A stretch of DNA of 64,000 bases from a bacterium (GTDB taxonomy: Bacteria; Planctomycetota; Planctomycetia; Planctomycetales; Planctomycetaceae), in the NCBI GenBank assembly GCA_016125225.1, contig WGME01000011.1, positions 62,001-126,000 of the forward strand, in the 5' to 3' direction. The translations under genes and the position numbers were made by a program. This document shows positions 9,958-20,960 of the stretch, piece by piece. The notes under the pieces were generated by a model. It saw only the letters and a program-made list of their open reading frames with translations. It was not told where the DNA came from and did no database searches. The stretch's first letter is position 1; each line of letters opens with the position of its first letter.

Positions 9958-10323
9958 ATGATCGAAGAACTCCCCCCGCGTTCATCTCACAGTGTGGGAT
10001 TCAAACTTTCCGGGAAACTCCACGACGAAGACTACAAGACCTTTGTTCCCCGTTTGGACGCCATGATTACCCAGGACGGCAAAGTGCGTGTGCTCGCCTG
10101 GTTTCATGACTTTCATGGCTGGGATGCCCATGCGTTGTGGGATGATATTAAGTTCTCCACCACTCACTGTACCACGATTGAGCGCATTGCGCTTGTTGGC
10201 GAATCGAAGTGGGAAGCCTGGATGTCGAAGGTCTGCAAGCCCTTTACTATGGCCAAGATCAAATACTTCGATGCCGCAGACATTGAAGCCGCCTGGCAAT
10301 GGCTCGACAGCCCGGAAGTTTAG
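9958..10323 (+). CDS. SpoIIAA-like (STAS-fold) protein
   Basis: A 121-residue cytoplasmic protein. The ATG at 9958 is chosen because AAAGGAA lies about nine bases upstream; the frame is open further left but without a start signal. The sequence matches the SpoIIAA-like family (PF11964): GFKLSGKLHDEDYKTFVPRLD at the N-terminus, WFHDFHGWDAHALWDDIKF in the middle, and the RIALVGESKWEAWMSKVCKPF strand-helix block. The fold resembles anti-sigma-factor antagonists, but the Ser/Thr phosphorylation site of true SpoIIAA is not evident and no anti-sigma factor is nearby. Role unknown. Confidence 0.85.
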   Translation: MIEELPPRSSHSVGFKLSGKLHDEDYKTFVPRLDAMITQDGKVRVLAWFHDFHGWDAHALWDDIKFSTTHCTTIERIALVGESKWEAWMSKVCKPFTMAKIKYFDAADIEAAWQWLDSPEV

Positions 10324-10343
10324 GAACGTGGGATCGATCGCAG

Positions 10344-12623
10344 TTACTCTACCACTGTCGATGTGAGAGTGTCGCCAGCAAAGGTTGGTTCGCCATGCTG
10401 TTCGAGGAAGGTCATGACGCCGGAATGAACGTCGTAGACCCCTCCGACGATCAAGATGCGTCCGCTCTCGACGAGTTGGCGGAGAGTGGGAGTGCGTTCC
10501 GTCAGTGAGCGGACGACCGACTGAACGTTCCGCCGAACCACCTCATTGAGGCACGCTTCCCGAACAGCCGGAATCGGCGAGTTACTGCGCGGGTCTGATG
10601 GATCAATCGAGGTGATGATCTCTTGAGTAATGGTGTCGAGATGTTCGCAGCCGGTGGCTTCCAACGCCGTCTTGTGCTGATGGAACAAATCCACGGCCGA
10701 TGTCACGGCACCACAGCGGGTATGCCCCATCACCAGAATCAGCTTGGCACCGGCCACGGCACAGCCATATTCCATGCTGCCGAGCACTTTATTGGAAATG
10801 ACATTGCCCGCCATGCGGATGTTGAAAATATCTCCGACCCCCAGATCGAAAATCAGTTCGGCAGGGGTACGGGAGTCGATACAGCTCAAGACCACCGCCA
10901 AAGGATATTGCCCGGCGGCAGTCTCACCCACCTCCCGCTTCAGATCGCGCAGTAGTCGTTCACCACTGCGGAATCGTTCGTGACCATCTTGCAGAATCTG
11001 TAATACCTGCTGCGGAGTCGCGGCCCGTTGAAAGTCTTGCGTCGGGCTGTCGCTGAAAGTCACCCGATCAACGAGAGCCGACTTGGCATCAAACCCGGTC
11101 AGGTTGACGTTGATGTTTCGGGCTGGACCGATATCACGATCGAATTCATGAATCAATTCCAGCACATCCGGGTCAATGTCGTAGGTCAGTGACGCATCAA
11201 TCAGGACGTGACTGCCCCGGGGAATCTCTTCCAGCGTTTTCATGAGGGCAGCACGATGCAGAAAGCTGACCAAGTTCGGCAATGTAATGCGAATGACCTG
11301 ACCACCCAACCGCTTCTCAACGCGTGACAGGAGCGGACGGCGGACATAGCTATCGAGGATGAAGAAAATGCTGATTCCGAGCCCGATCAGAATGCCCACG
11401 AGCAGGTCGGTCAACACAATCGCAGTGAGTGTGCAGACGAACGGAAGAAACTGCGACAGGCCCTGCCGCCACATCCGTTGAAAGAGTTGCAACGGGGCCA
11501 GTTTGATGCCCGTGACAATCAGAATGGCCGCCAGACTGGCCAGGGGAATCAGGTTCATTAAGACCGGGAAACAGACGGCGGACAACAGCAGCAGCACACC
11601 ATGGAAAATCGTGGCTCGCTTGGTCCGACCACCCGCATTGATGTTGATCGAACTGCGGATGATGACCGAGGAAATGGGCAATCCGCCGATCAGTCCGCAG
11701 GTGAGATTACCCACCCCCTGGGCAATCAGTTCGCGACTGGGAGGCGAGGTACGTTTTAGCGGATCGATCTTATCGACGGCTTCCAAGTTGAGCAGGGTTT
11801 CGAGTGATGCCACCAGGGCAATCGTCATTCCGGCGGTATAGATGGCCGGGTTCTGCCAAACGCTGAAATCAGGGTGTTTCAGCAGCGTGAAGAAGTCGCC
11901 CGCGTTCTCCAGAATGGGCATTTGCACCAGATGCGAATTGCCCACCATCCAACCCGTGCCCCAGTTGCGGAATAACAGGTTCAACCCAATACCGATCGAG
12001 ACGACGACCAAGGGGGCGGGAATCAGTGAGGACTTGAGACGCGGTATTCTGTCCCAGATCAGCAGGACTGCCAGGCAGATCAGGCCAATGACCATGGCAC
12101 CCTGATGCATTCCCCCCACCAGATCGAGCAACTCAGAAAATGTGGTTTCGTGGTCGGGTTGTCGGAACGACATCTCTCCCTCGGGGTCGGTGTCGTGCCC
12201 GAGCAAGTGGGGAATCTGCTTCAGAATCAGAATCACGCCGATCGCAGCCATCAGGCCATGAATCACACAGGTGGGAATAAAGTCCGCAATGAATCCCCCT
12301 TTGAGCACGCCGAGGACAATCTGCATCAGACCAGCAACGACCAGGGCCAACAGGAATGCCTCGAACGACCCGAGGCTGGCAATCTGCGCTGCGATGATTG
12401 CTGTCAACGACGCCGAAGTCCCGCTGACACTCGTGTGCGAGCGGCTGACAGCCCCGACGATAATCCCCCCGAGAATGCCTGCGAGAACCCCCGAAAAGAG
12501 CGGGGCGTTGGACGCTAAAGCGATGCCAAGGCACAGGGGTAATGCGACCAGAAAGACGACCAAACCGGCGATCACGTCTTCATACAAGCCAGACGGGTGA
12601 AACACCCGGGAACGATAGGGCAT
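10344..12623 (-). CDS. SulP-family anion (bicarbonate) transporter fused to beta-carbonic anhydrase
   Basis: A 759-residue fusion from the ATG at 12623, which has GAGGAG upstream; the frame extends to 12674 but the extra part lacks a signal. Residues about 8-400 form a SulP permease with 10-14 membrane helices (VIAGLVVFLVALPLCLGIALAS; GLIGGLPISSVIIRSS), about 430-520 a STAS-like region, and about 565-759 a beta-class carbonic anhydrase. The zinc and catalytic residues are present: CIDSR (C581, D583, R585) and HTRCG (H634, C637). The expected job is bicarbonate uptake or export coupled to CO2/HCO3- interconversion at the inner face of the membrane. A Zur-type dyad lies 66-82 bases upstream of the start. 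Confidence 0.93.
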   Translation of the reverse strand: MPYRSRVFHPSGLYEDVIAGLVVFLVALPLCLGIALASNAPLFSGVLAGILGGIIVGAVSRSHTSVSGTSASLTAIIAAQIASLGSFEAFLLALVVAGLMQIVLGVLKGGFIADFIPTCVIHGLMAAIGVILILKQIPHLLGHDTDPEGEMSFRQPDHETTFSELLDLVGGMHQGAMVIGLICLAVLLIWDRIPRLKSSLIPAPLVVVSIGIGLNLLFRNWGTGWMVGNSHLVQMPILENAGDFFTLLKHPDFSVWQNPAIYTAGMTIALVASLETLLNLEAVDKIDPLKRTSPPSRELIAQGVGNLTCGLIGGLPISSVIIRSSININAGGRTKRATIFHGVLLLLSAVCFPVLMNLIPLASLAAILIVTGIKLAPLQLFQRMWRQGLSQFLPFVCTLTAIVLTDLLVGILIGLGISIFFILDSYVRRPLLSRVEKRLGGQVIRITLPNLVSFLHRAALMKTLEEIPRGSHVLIDASLTYDIDPDVLELIHEFDRDIGPARNINVNLTGFDAKSALVDRVTFSDSPTQDFQRAATPQQVLQILQDGHERFRSGERLLRDLKREVGETAAGQYPLAVVLSCIDSRTPAELIFDLGVGDIFNIRMAGNVISNKVLGSMEYGCAVAGAKLILVMGHTRCGAVTSAVDLFHQHKTALEATGCEHLDTITQEIITSIDPSDPRSNSPIPAVREACLNEVVRRNVQSVVRSLTERTPTLRQLVESGRILIVGGVYDVHSGVMTFLEQHGEPTFAGDTLTSTVVE

Positions 12624-12680
12624 GGTAATGGATCTCCTCGGTCTGATGTGGACCCGGCAAGCCGGCCGGCCCAACGCATC

Positions 12681-12713
12681 CTTACAGTATCGTAATAATT
12701 ACGATTTCGTAAG
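12681..12713 (-). promoter_or_regulatory. Zur-box-like operator upstream of the SulP-carbonic anhydrase gene
   Basis: A perfect 7-1-7 dyad TCGTAATAATTACGA, extended to ATCGTAAT-A-ATTACGAT (12689-12705) and flanked by matching outer arms CTTAC and GTAAG, three bases away on each side. TCGTAATnATTACGA is the Zur box known from Bacillus subtilis. On the minus strand a TTGAAA (-35-like) lies about 25 bases upstream of the dyad, so the dyad would cover the start-site region of the transporter-carbonic anhydrase gene, as expected of a repressor site. The identity of the binding protein is inferred; other Fur-family members have related sites. Confidence 0.7.
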
Positions 12714-12886
12714 AGAAAGTAGGCGAGGATGAGGTTTTTTCAAGACGTATTGTCGGAATTTCCCTAACACTCTTTACGAAAAGAGAATACGAAAGAAGAG
12801 GAAGTTCGAGAGAAGCCAGCTGCTGTGCTGGTGACAGGCAAAATGCGTGGCGATCTGCACATCAAAGACATGATCAAGCGAACACA

Positions 12887-14377
12887 CTACCGCTTGGCAA
12901 AGCGATGACGGAAATCGATGAACGTTTCCATCGCGCGCTTCGGAGAACCATCGACGGACAGCAATCCCGAACGCGGAAATTCGTGCGGATCGGTATCGCT
13001 AAAGGTCGACCAGGAAATGCTGGCGACGGCGGGCTTGGCCAAAAGCAGCGGAATCAATTGCTGCAGCCAATAGGCCTGGCTCGCTTCTTCGCATCCGCCC
13101 GGCCAGATCGACGGTTCAATCTCCAGGTCGGGCTGTGCAAGCAAGTCTGGCCCGACAGACGACGGGCTGGCCAGAGTCAGATGTAACGGAACGCCTAAGA
13201 CCGACCATTGATCAACCAGTCGGGAAAACTCCAAGAGTCCGCGATACTGTGAGCACCGTGGTTGATAACCCATGGCAATTTCCAGGTTGACTCCCGCCAA
13301 CCCGACTCCCGAGCGGATGATCGCATCGACCAGTTGCAGAGGAGAGAGCCGGTGTTGTCCCCGGGCTTGATACTCTCCCCAGGGTTGATCGACACGGATG
13401 ATCAGCTGGGCCTCTTCATCGACCATCCGGGCCACTTCGAGCACCCGTGCCGCCAGACTCAGGCGGACTTCTTCGTTCAACGTCAAAGCGCCGCCGGTGT
13501 TGAACCGGGCCACTACTTCCCAGAGGCGAATGCGGCCCAGATAGCGGGACATCGCGGTTTCGACGAAGTCACAGACAAAGCTCTGCAGGTTAAAAACATC
13601 GTGATCCCACTTCGCCAGCCATTCGGGTAGTCCACCCGGACCGAGATCGATAAGGGGGCCACCACGTGGCATCAAACGGTGAGCTTCGGCCCAGGCGACG
13701 GCATCGTCAACGGGTTGCCAGTCGTAGTTTCCCTCTTCCCGCTCGATGCGGGTCCATTGCACGGGAAGAATAACCCCCGTGAAGGCCGCACAATAGAGGT
13801 CGGACTGCTCGGCATCCGGGGCACTGCCGATGCCACACCCCAGTGCGAGTGGCAAGTGGGCATACCGCTGCTGTCGACCAGTGAGGGCCTGTTGAGCGAA
13901 GGAAAGACAGAGGATTTCCGCCGCTCGACTAATCGCCTGCAAGGCTTCATCGGCGAGCTGGCACGCGGCTTCAGGGTCGTGTTGAGCACCAGCGGCTTTA
14001 CCAAAGGCACGGTGCGCCGCGGCCGAAGTCGTACGAAACTCCGCGGGAAGCTGCATGCCCGCGAGTTCCCAGCTGGCGGCCTGGTTCCGTAACTGCACCA
14101 GTTCTCCCCGGGCGAGTTCGACGGGTAGCAGATAGGGTTGTTCTCGCTCTGGCAAAGAGGCCGTGTGCAATACGGGGCAGCCGTACCCCTCAACTGGCCA
14201 GGCGATGTGCAGCTTGCTGCTTTCCGAAGACGACCGCCGCGCCGTGATGATGTGCTGATCGACCTCAATTCGTGTGGGGAAGATGCGTCCGTCGGCACCG
14301 GTCAGGTAGCCACGATGGACCTCCGGCCAATCGGTGAATCGCGAGGCCGGATGGACGGCAAAGCGAATCAGTCCCAT
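12887..14377 (-). CDS. GH10-fold protein lacking both catalytic glutamates
   Basis: A 496-residue cytoplasmic-looking protein (no signal peptide). Residues about 1-165 form an N-terminal region of unknown family; about 175-490 follow the order of a glycoside hydrolase family 10 barrel: ILPVQWTRIEREEGNYDW (family: the EN..KW and EEG.YDW region), GGPLI in place of GHTLVW, LPEWL, WEVVARFN (family WDVVNE), GVPLHLTLAS (family LPI.ITELD) and a C-terminal SWSTFSD...GLLSVDGSPKRAMETF block (family WG.sD...gLld.dg.pKPAy). The acid/base Glu is replaced by Arg at about 291 and the nucleophile Glu by Leu at about 402, so xylanase activity is unlikely. It may be a carbohydrate-binding or regulatory relic of the fold. 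Confidence 0.75.
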   Translation of the reverse strand: MGLIRFAVHPASRFTDWPEVHRGYLTGADGRIFPTRIEVDQHIITARRSSSESSKLHIAWPVEGYGCPVLHTASLPEREQPYLLPVELARGELVQLRNQAASWELAGMQLPAEFRTTSAAAHRAFGKAAGAQHDPEAACQLADEALQAISRAAEILCLSFAQQALTGRQQRYAHLPLALGCGIGSAPDAEQSDLYCAAFTGVILPVQWTRIEREEGNYDWQPVDDAVAWAEAHRLMPRGGPLIDLGPGGLPEWLAKWDHDVFNLQSFVCDFVETAMSRYLGRIRLWEVVARFNTGGALTLNEEVRLSLAARVLEVARMVDEEAQLIIRVDQPWGEYQARGQHRLSPLQLVDAIIRSGVGLAGVNLEIAMGYQPRCSQYRGLLEFSRLVDQWSVLGVPLHLTLASPSSVGPDLLAQPDLEIEPSIWPGGCEEASQAYWLQQLIPLLLAKPAVASISWSTFSDTDPHEFPRSGLLSVDGSPKRAMETFIDFRHRFAKR

Positions 14378-14545
14378 GCCGTCCCTTTATTGAGGTGGTT
14401 TTGCCAATCGTGAGATCACACTCACCCGTTGGATTCCTAGAAATTCTGTCGGAAACGGTAGTGTAGTCTGCGGCAGCCACGGCAATCAAGAAGGGCGACC
14501 CGCTGGAACCGGGTTGGAATCAGACTTATGACGAGGGGGCGGACA

Positions 14546-15736
14546 TCACGCGCCCTGATCGGGATCGATGTAGTCGTAGTCCGATTCGATAATGGCCGAC
14601 TGATAGAGCTGATCGACAAATTTCTTGGGGAGGTCTTTTTCCCGTTGTTCGGTCAGCAACTGCCGGATTTCATTCTGCACTTCGGGAAACTCGCGGCGGC
14701 CTTCCGACTGACGGTCAACCACGCGGACCAAATGGTAGGCACCACGGCCGAAGTAGATGTCGCTGAGACGCCCCGGTGGCAACTCGAAGAGCAGTTGCTC
14801 GAGGTCACTATCCGCTAGGCTTCCCGCCCGAATCCAGTCCCATTCCCCGCCGGAGCTGGCTGTTGCACCGTCCGAGTATTTCCTGGCGACATCGGCAAAG
14901 GGGACACCTTTCGCCAGTTCCTGCTGAGCTTCCCGAATCTTTTGCTCCGCTTCCGATTTGCTGTAGCGGCGTCCCGTGCTGATTTGAATCTGTTCCCACT
15001 TCACCCGCGCGGGGACTTTGTAATCGTCGAGATGTTCCTGATAGTAGGCCACGAGTTCCGGGCGTGTCGGAGGATCGGGCCGATCGAGATTGCCGTACAG
15101 GTATTCCTGGGCAATCCGTTCGGTGGCAAACGAATCGCGGACCGCTTCCAGTGTGGTGTCGCGTTCGTTGAGAGCCAGTTCCAATTCCGTGCGGGTATTC
15201 ACACCGAGTTCGTTTTTCAGTTTGACCATCAGCGTGGTCTCAAACATCTTGTCGATGTGCGCTTCGAGTTGTTTGATCTGCTCGGGCTTGAGATCGGACT
15301 TCATCTTTTCGACCAGCAAGCGGCGTTCGATATGGCTCCGCAGGTCACGCTGGATGAGGGCTTCCCGCAATTGGCGATACTGGTTGGCATCGAGCTTCTC
15401 GCGGGCCTTTTTTAGGTACTCGCCATAGTGCTGCAAAACTTCGCCAGCAAACACCGGGGCACCATTCACACGCGCCACTACACTGGCGTTGAAGACTTCT
15501 GTATCGTCAATCCCCGATTCCGACGCCGTCTGCAGGATCTTCGAATCTTCCTCGGCGGCCATGGCGATGCGTTGTTCGACTTCGCTGTCGTCCATCGTGA
15601 TGCGTCGGGGCGGGGGCTTCAGCACGGGGTTATCGTACTTGGCCATGCCCTGCAGCGCCTTGCACCCCGAGCACAGACCGAGCACGGTCAGTCCACAGGC
15701 GGTCCAGCGAGTCCAGTTCGACACTCGTTGCATCAC
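14546..15736 (-). CDS. Parvulin-type peptidyl-prolyl isomerase / SurA-like foldase, probable lipoprotein
   Basis: A 396-residue exported protein. The N-terminus carries a hydrophobic segment ending in LGLCSGC (Cys25), which resembles but does not perfectly fit a lipobox. Residues about 90-225 form a charged helical SurA-like chaperone region (VARVNGAPVFAGEVLQHY start, many E/K heptads), and about 243-345 a parvulin (rotamase) domain: VKWEQIQI, FADVARKYSDG, GGEWDWIRAGSL, LPPGRLSDIYFGRGAYHLVRVVDR. Such proteins assist folding of outer-envelope proteins. The gene lies 82 bases upstream of mfd's 3' end on the same strand, with no obvious functional link. Confidence 0.9.
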   Translation of the reverse strand: MMQRVSNWTRWTACGLTVLGLCSGCKALQGMAKYDNPVLKPPPRRITMDDSEVEQRIAMAAEEDSKILQTASESGIDDTEVFNASVVARVNGAPVFAGEVLQHYGEYLKKAREKLDANQYRQLREALIQRDLRSHIERRLLVEKMKSDLKPEQIKQLEAHIDKMFETTLMVKLKNELGVNTRTELELALNERDTTLEAVRDSFATERIAQEYLYGNLDRPDPPTRPELVAYYQEHLDDYKVPARVKWEQIQISTGRRYSKSEAEQKIREAQQELAKGVPFADVARKYSDGATASSGGEWDWIRAGSLADSDLEQLLFELPPGRLSDIYFGRGAYHLVRVVDRQSEGRREFPEVQNEIRQLLTEQREKDLPKKFVDQLYQSAIIESDYDYIDPDQGA

Positions 15737-15818
15737 GCGGCCATTTCCGCAGGGGGGAAAGTGATCTCACCACAATTCAATTTTTCCCTGCCTCACAACA
15801 GGGATTGACAGATTTCCG

Positions 15819-19175
<3,357 letters not shown>

Positions 19176-19508
19176 GCTGCGGTACCTCGCGAGGCCAACG
19201 GAGAGTGGGCGGCGCAAACGGGAACAGGCCACCTGATGCGGATCAGGGGCCTCGGCAAACTCCAATGGTGTGCAGAATTGTAGCGAATTCCACAAATCGG
19301 CCAATGGGAATCGGGCATGACTTAGCCCCTGGTTCTGTGAAGCAGGGTAGAAACATTCCAGAATTCGTGTCCCCTCGCTGGGCCCCACCCGCAATATCTT
19401 TCAGCACAGTGATGAACGCTGTGGCCGACAGGTCTCAACAACGGAACCATGAGACGCTTCGCTGGTCCGAAGCACTTCTCTGTTCCCTGACAACAAAGGA
19501 ATTTCCTC
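19176..19508. other. Divergent intergenic region between mfd and a small secreted peptide gene
   Basis: About 330 bases holding two divergent promoters. The 5' extension of the mfd frame (to 19394) runs through it but lacks family similarity. No clear dyad, RNA element or promoter consensus was recognised. Confidence 0.45.
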
Positions 19509-19727
19509 ATGTGGAAGTCAATGATCACAACGGCGGCGGTTATGGGTTTGGTAGTGGCAGCGGGATCGACCGCAGAAGCGTGTGCCCCGGTCGCGGTTCG
19601 AACCGTGGTGCGAGCCCCGGTCGTCGTGGCTCCGTCCCCAGTGGTGGTGAACCGAGCCGTGGTACGGGCTCCGGTGGTGGTTCACCCACATGCACACGTT
19701 CACGGCCGCGCGGTGGTGCGGTACTAA
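19509..19727 (+). CDS. Small secreted Val/Arg/Pro-rich peptide
   Basis: A 72-residue ORF beginning at an ATG with AAAGGAA about eight bases upstream. Residues 1-24 form a clear Sec signal peptide (MITTAAVMGLVVAAGSTAEA with cleavage after AEA), followed by a mature low-complexity chain built from RTVVRAPVVV / NRAVVRAPVVV units and a His-rich HPHAHVHGR tail ending VVRY. A hairpin terminator follows 28 bases downstream. No family is recognised; the signal peptide, SD and terminator argue that it is real. Similar Val-rich exported peptides might interact with the envelope, but that is speculation. Confidence 0.68.
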   Translation: MWKSMITTAAVMGLVVAAGSTAEACAPVAVRTVVRAPVVVAPSPVVVNRAVVRAPVVVHPHAHVHGRAVVRY

Positions 19728-19754
19728 ACACGGAATGCCCCGCATCCATTTAGT

Positions 19755-19776
19755 CCCCGGTTGCTTGCAACCGGGG
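19755..19776. terminator. Hairpin after the small secreted peptide gene (CCCCGGTTGC family)
   Basis: A perfect CCCCGGTTGC-TT-GCAACCGGGG dyad 28 bases after the stop codon. No long T-run follows (GCATATTTATC), so it may be a weak intrinsic terminator or a dispersed palindrome. The same left arm recurs at 26596-26605. Confidence 0.65.
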
Positions 19777-19874
19777 GCATATTTATCTGACATCCCATCC
19801 TGGATGCACGCCCCAAGGGGCAAAATGAACGCCGATATCGAAATTGCAAGGAGCATGAGTCATGATGCATCGTC

Positions 19875-20960
19875 ATGACCACACGTGAATTCCCGACGGA
19901 CTATTTCGCTGCCCGTGACCGCTTTCGCAGCCTGGCTCAACAGGCCGGCTGGAAGCAGAATCAGCACACCATCGCTGCAACCGGTCCACAGGGTGAAGCC
20001 CTGACGATCGACACCGCGATATGGGAACCAGACACTGCACAGCGCACGGTCATCATTTCCAGTGCGTTGCATGGCGTGGAAGGCTTCCTCGGGTCTGCGC
20101 TTCAATGTGCAGCACTCGAACAATGGACGGCTGCAGCTCCTCCGCCCGATGTCCGCATTGTACTGGTGCATGCCCTCAATCCTTATGGGTATGCCCACCT
20201 GCGGCGGTGGAATGAAGATGGCGTGGATCTCAATCGCAACTTCTTGCGCGAGGACGAAGCCTACCAAGGCAGTCCGCAGGCTTACCCACAGTTCAATGGG
20301 CTGCTTAATCCGACATCACCACCCTCACGATGGGAACCATTTCGCCTGCGGTCACTGTGGGCGATTTGGCGATTTGGACTACCACAGTTGAAGCAGGCCA
20401 TCGCCACCGGGCAGTATGACTTTCCGGAGGGTTTATTCTTTGGCGGACACGGACCGGGTGAGACCACGCGATATATCCGTGAGCAACTCGCGAACTGGGC
20501 CGGAACCACTCGCGATGTGCTACATCTCGACATTCACACGGGACTCGGTCCGCCCGGTGAATTACAGCTGCTGCTCGATGGTCCCATCACACCGGACCGT
20601 CGCCAGTGGATCGAACAGCGGTTGTCGGAACCGATTGTTGTGGCGGATGCGGAAGAGAGTGTCGCCTATGCCTGCCGGGGCAGTATCGGCGGTGACCTTA
20701 CCTCCCGGCTACCGCAGCACAATTACACCTATTTGTGTGCCGAGTTCGGGACACACGACCCCGTGACGGTCTTGAAAGCCTTGCGGGCCGAGAATCGAGC
20801 CCATCAATGGGGGCGGCCGGAATCAGCCAGCACCCGTTGGGCGAAAGGCCTGCTCGTGGAAGCCTTCTGCCCGCGGAGTGCACACTGGCGAGCACAAGTT
20901 TTTGATCGAGGTCTGAGTGTGATTACGGCTGCGGTTCGGTCTGCAGCGATTGCGAAATGA
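19875..20960 (+). CDS. DUF2817 / M14-family zinc carboxypeptidase-like protein
   Basis: A 361-residue cytoplasmic protein of the DUF2817 group within the carboxypeptidase A (M14) superfamily. Putative zinc ligands are H66 and E69 (ALHGVEG) and H221 (LDIHTGLG); NPYGYAHLRR and DGVDLNRNF are the usual substrate-binding motifs, and Glu in CAEFGTHD is the likely catalytic base. The ATG at 19875 follows two other ATGs in different frames and has no good SD. The 3' end overlaps the convergent serine hydrolase gene by 38 nt. The peptide or amide substrate is unknown. Confidence 0.87.
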   Translation: MTTREFPTDYFAARDRFRSLAQQAGWKQNQHTIAATGPQGEALTIDTAIWEPDTAQRTVIISSALHGVEGFLGSALQCAALEQWTAAAPPPDVRIVLVHALNPYGYAHLRRWNEDGVDLNRNFLREDEAYQGSPQAYPQFNGLLNPTSPPSRWEPFRLRSLWAIWRFGLPQLKQAIATGQYDFPEGLFFGGHGPGETTRYIREQLANWAGTTRDVLHLDIHTGLGPPGELQLLLDGPITPDRRQWIEQRLSEPIVVADAEESVAYACRGSIGGDLTSRLPQHNYTYLCAEFGTHDPVTVLKALRAENRAHQWGRPESASTRWAKGLLVEAFCPRSAHWRAQVFDRGLSVITAAVRSAAIAK

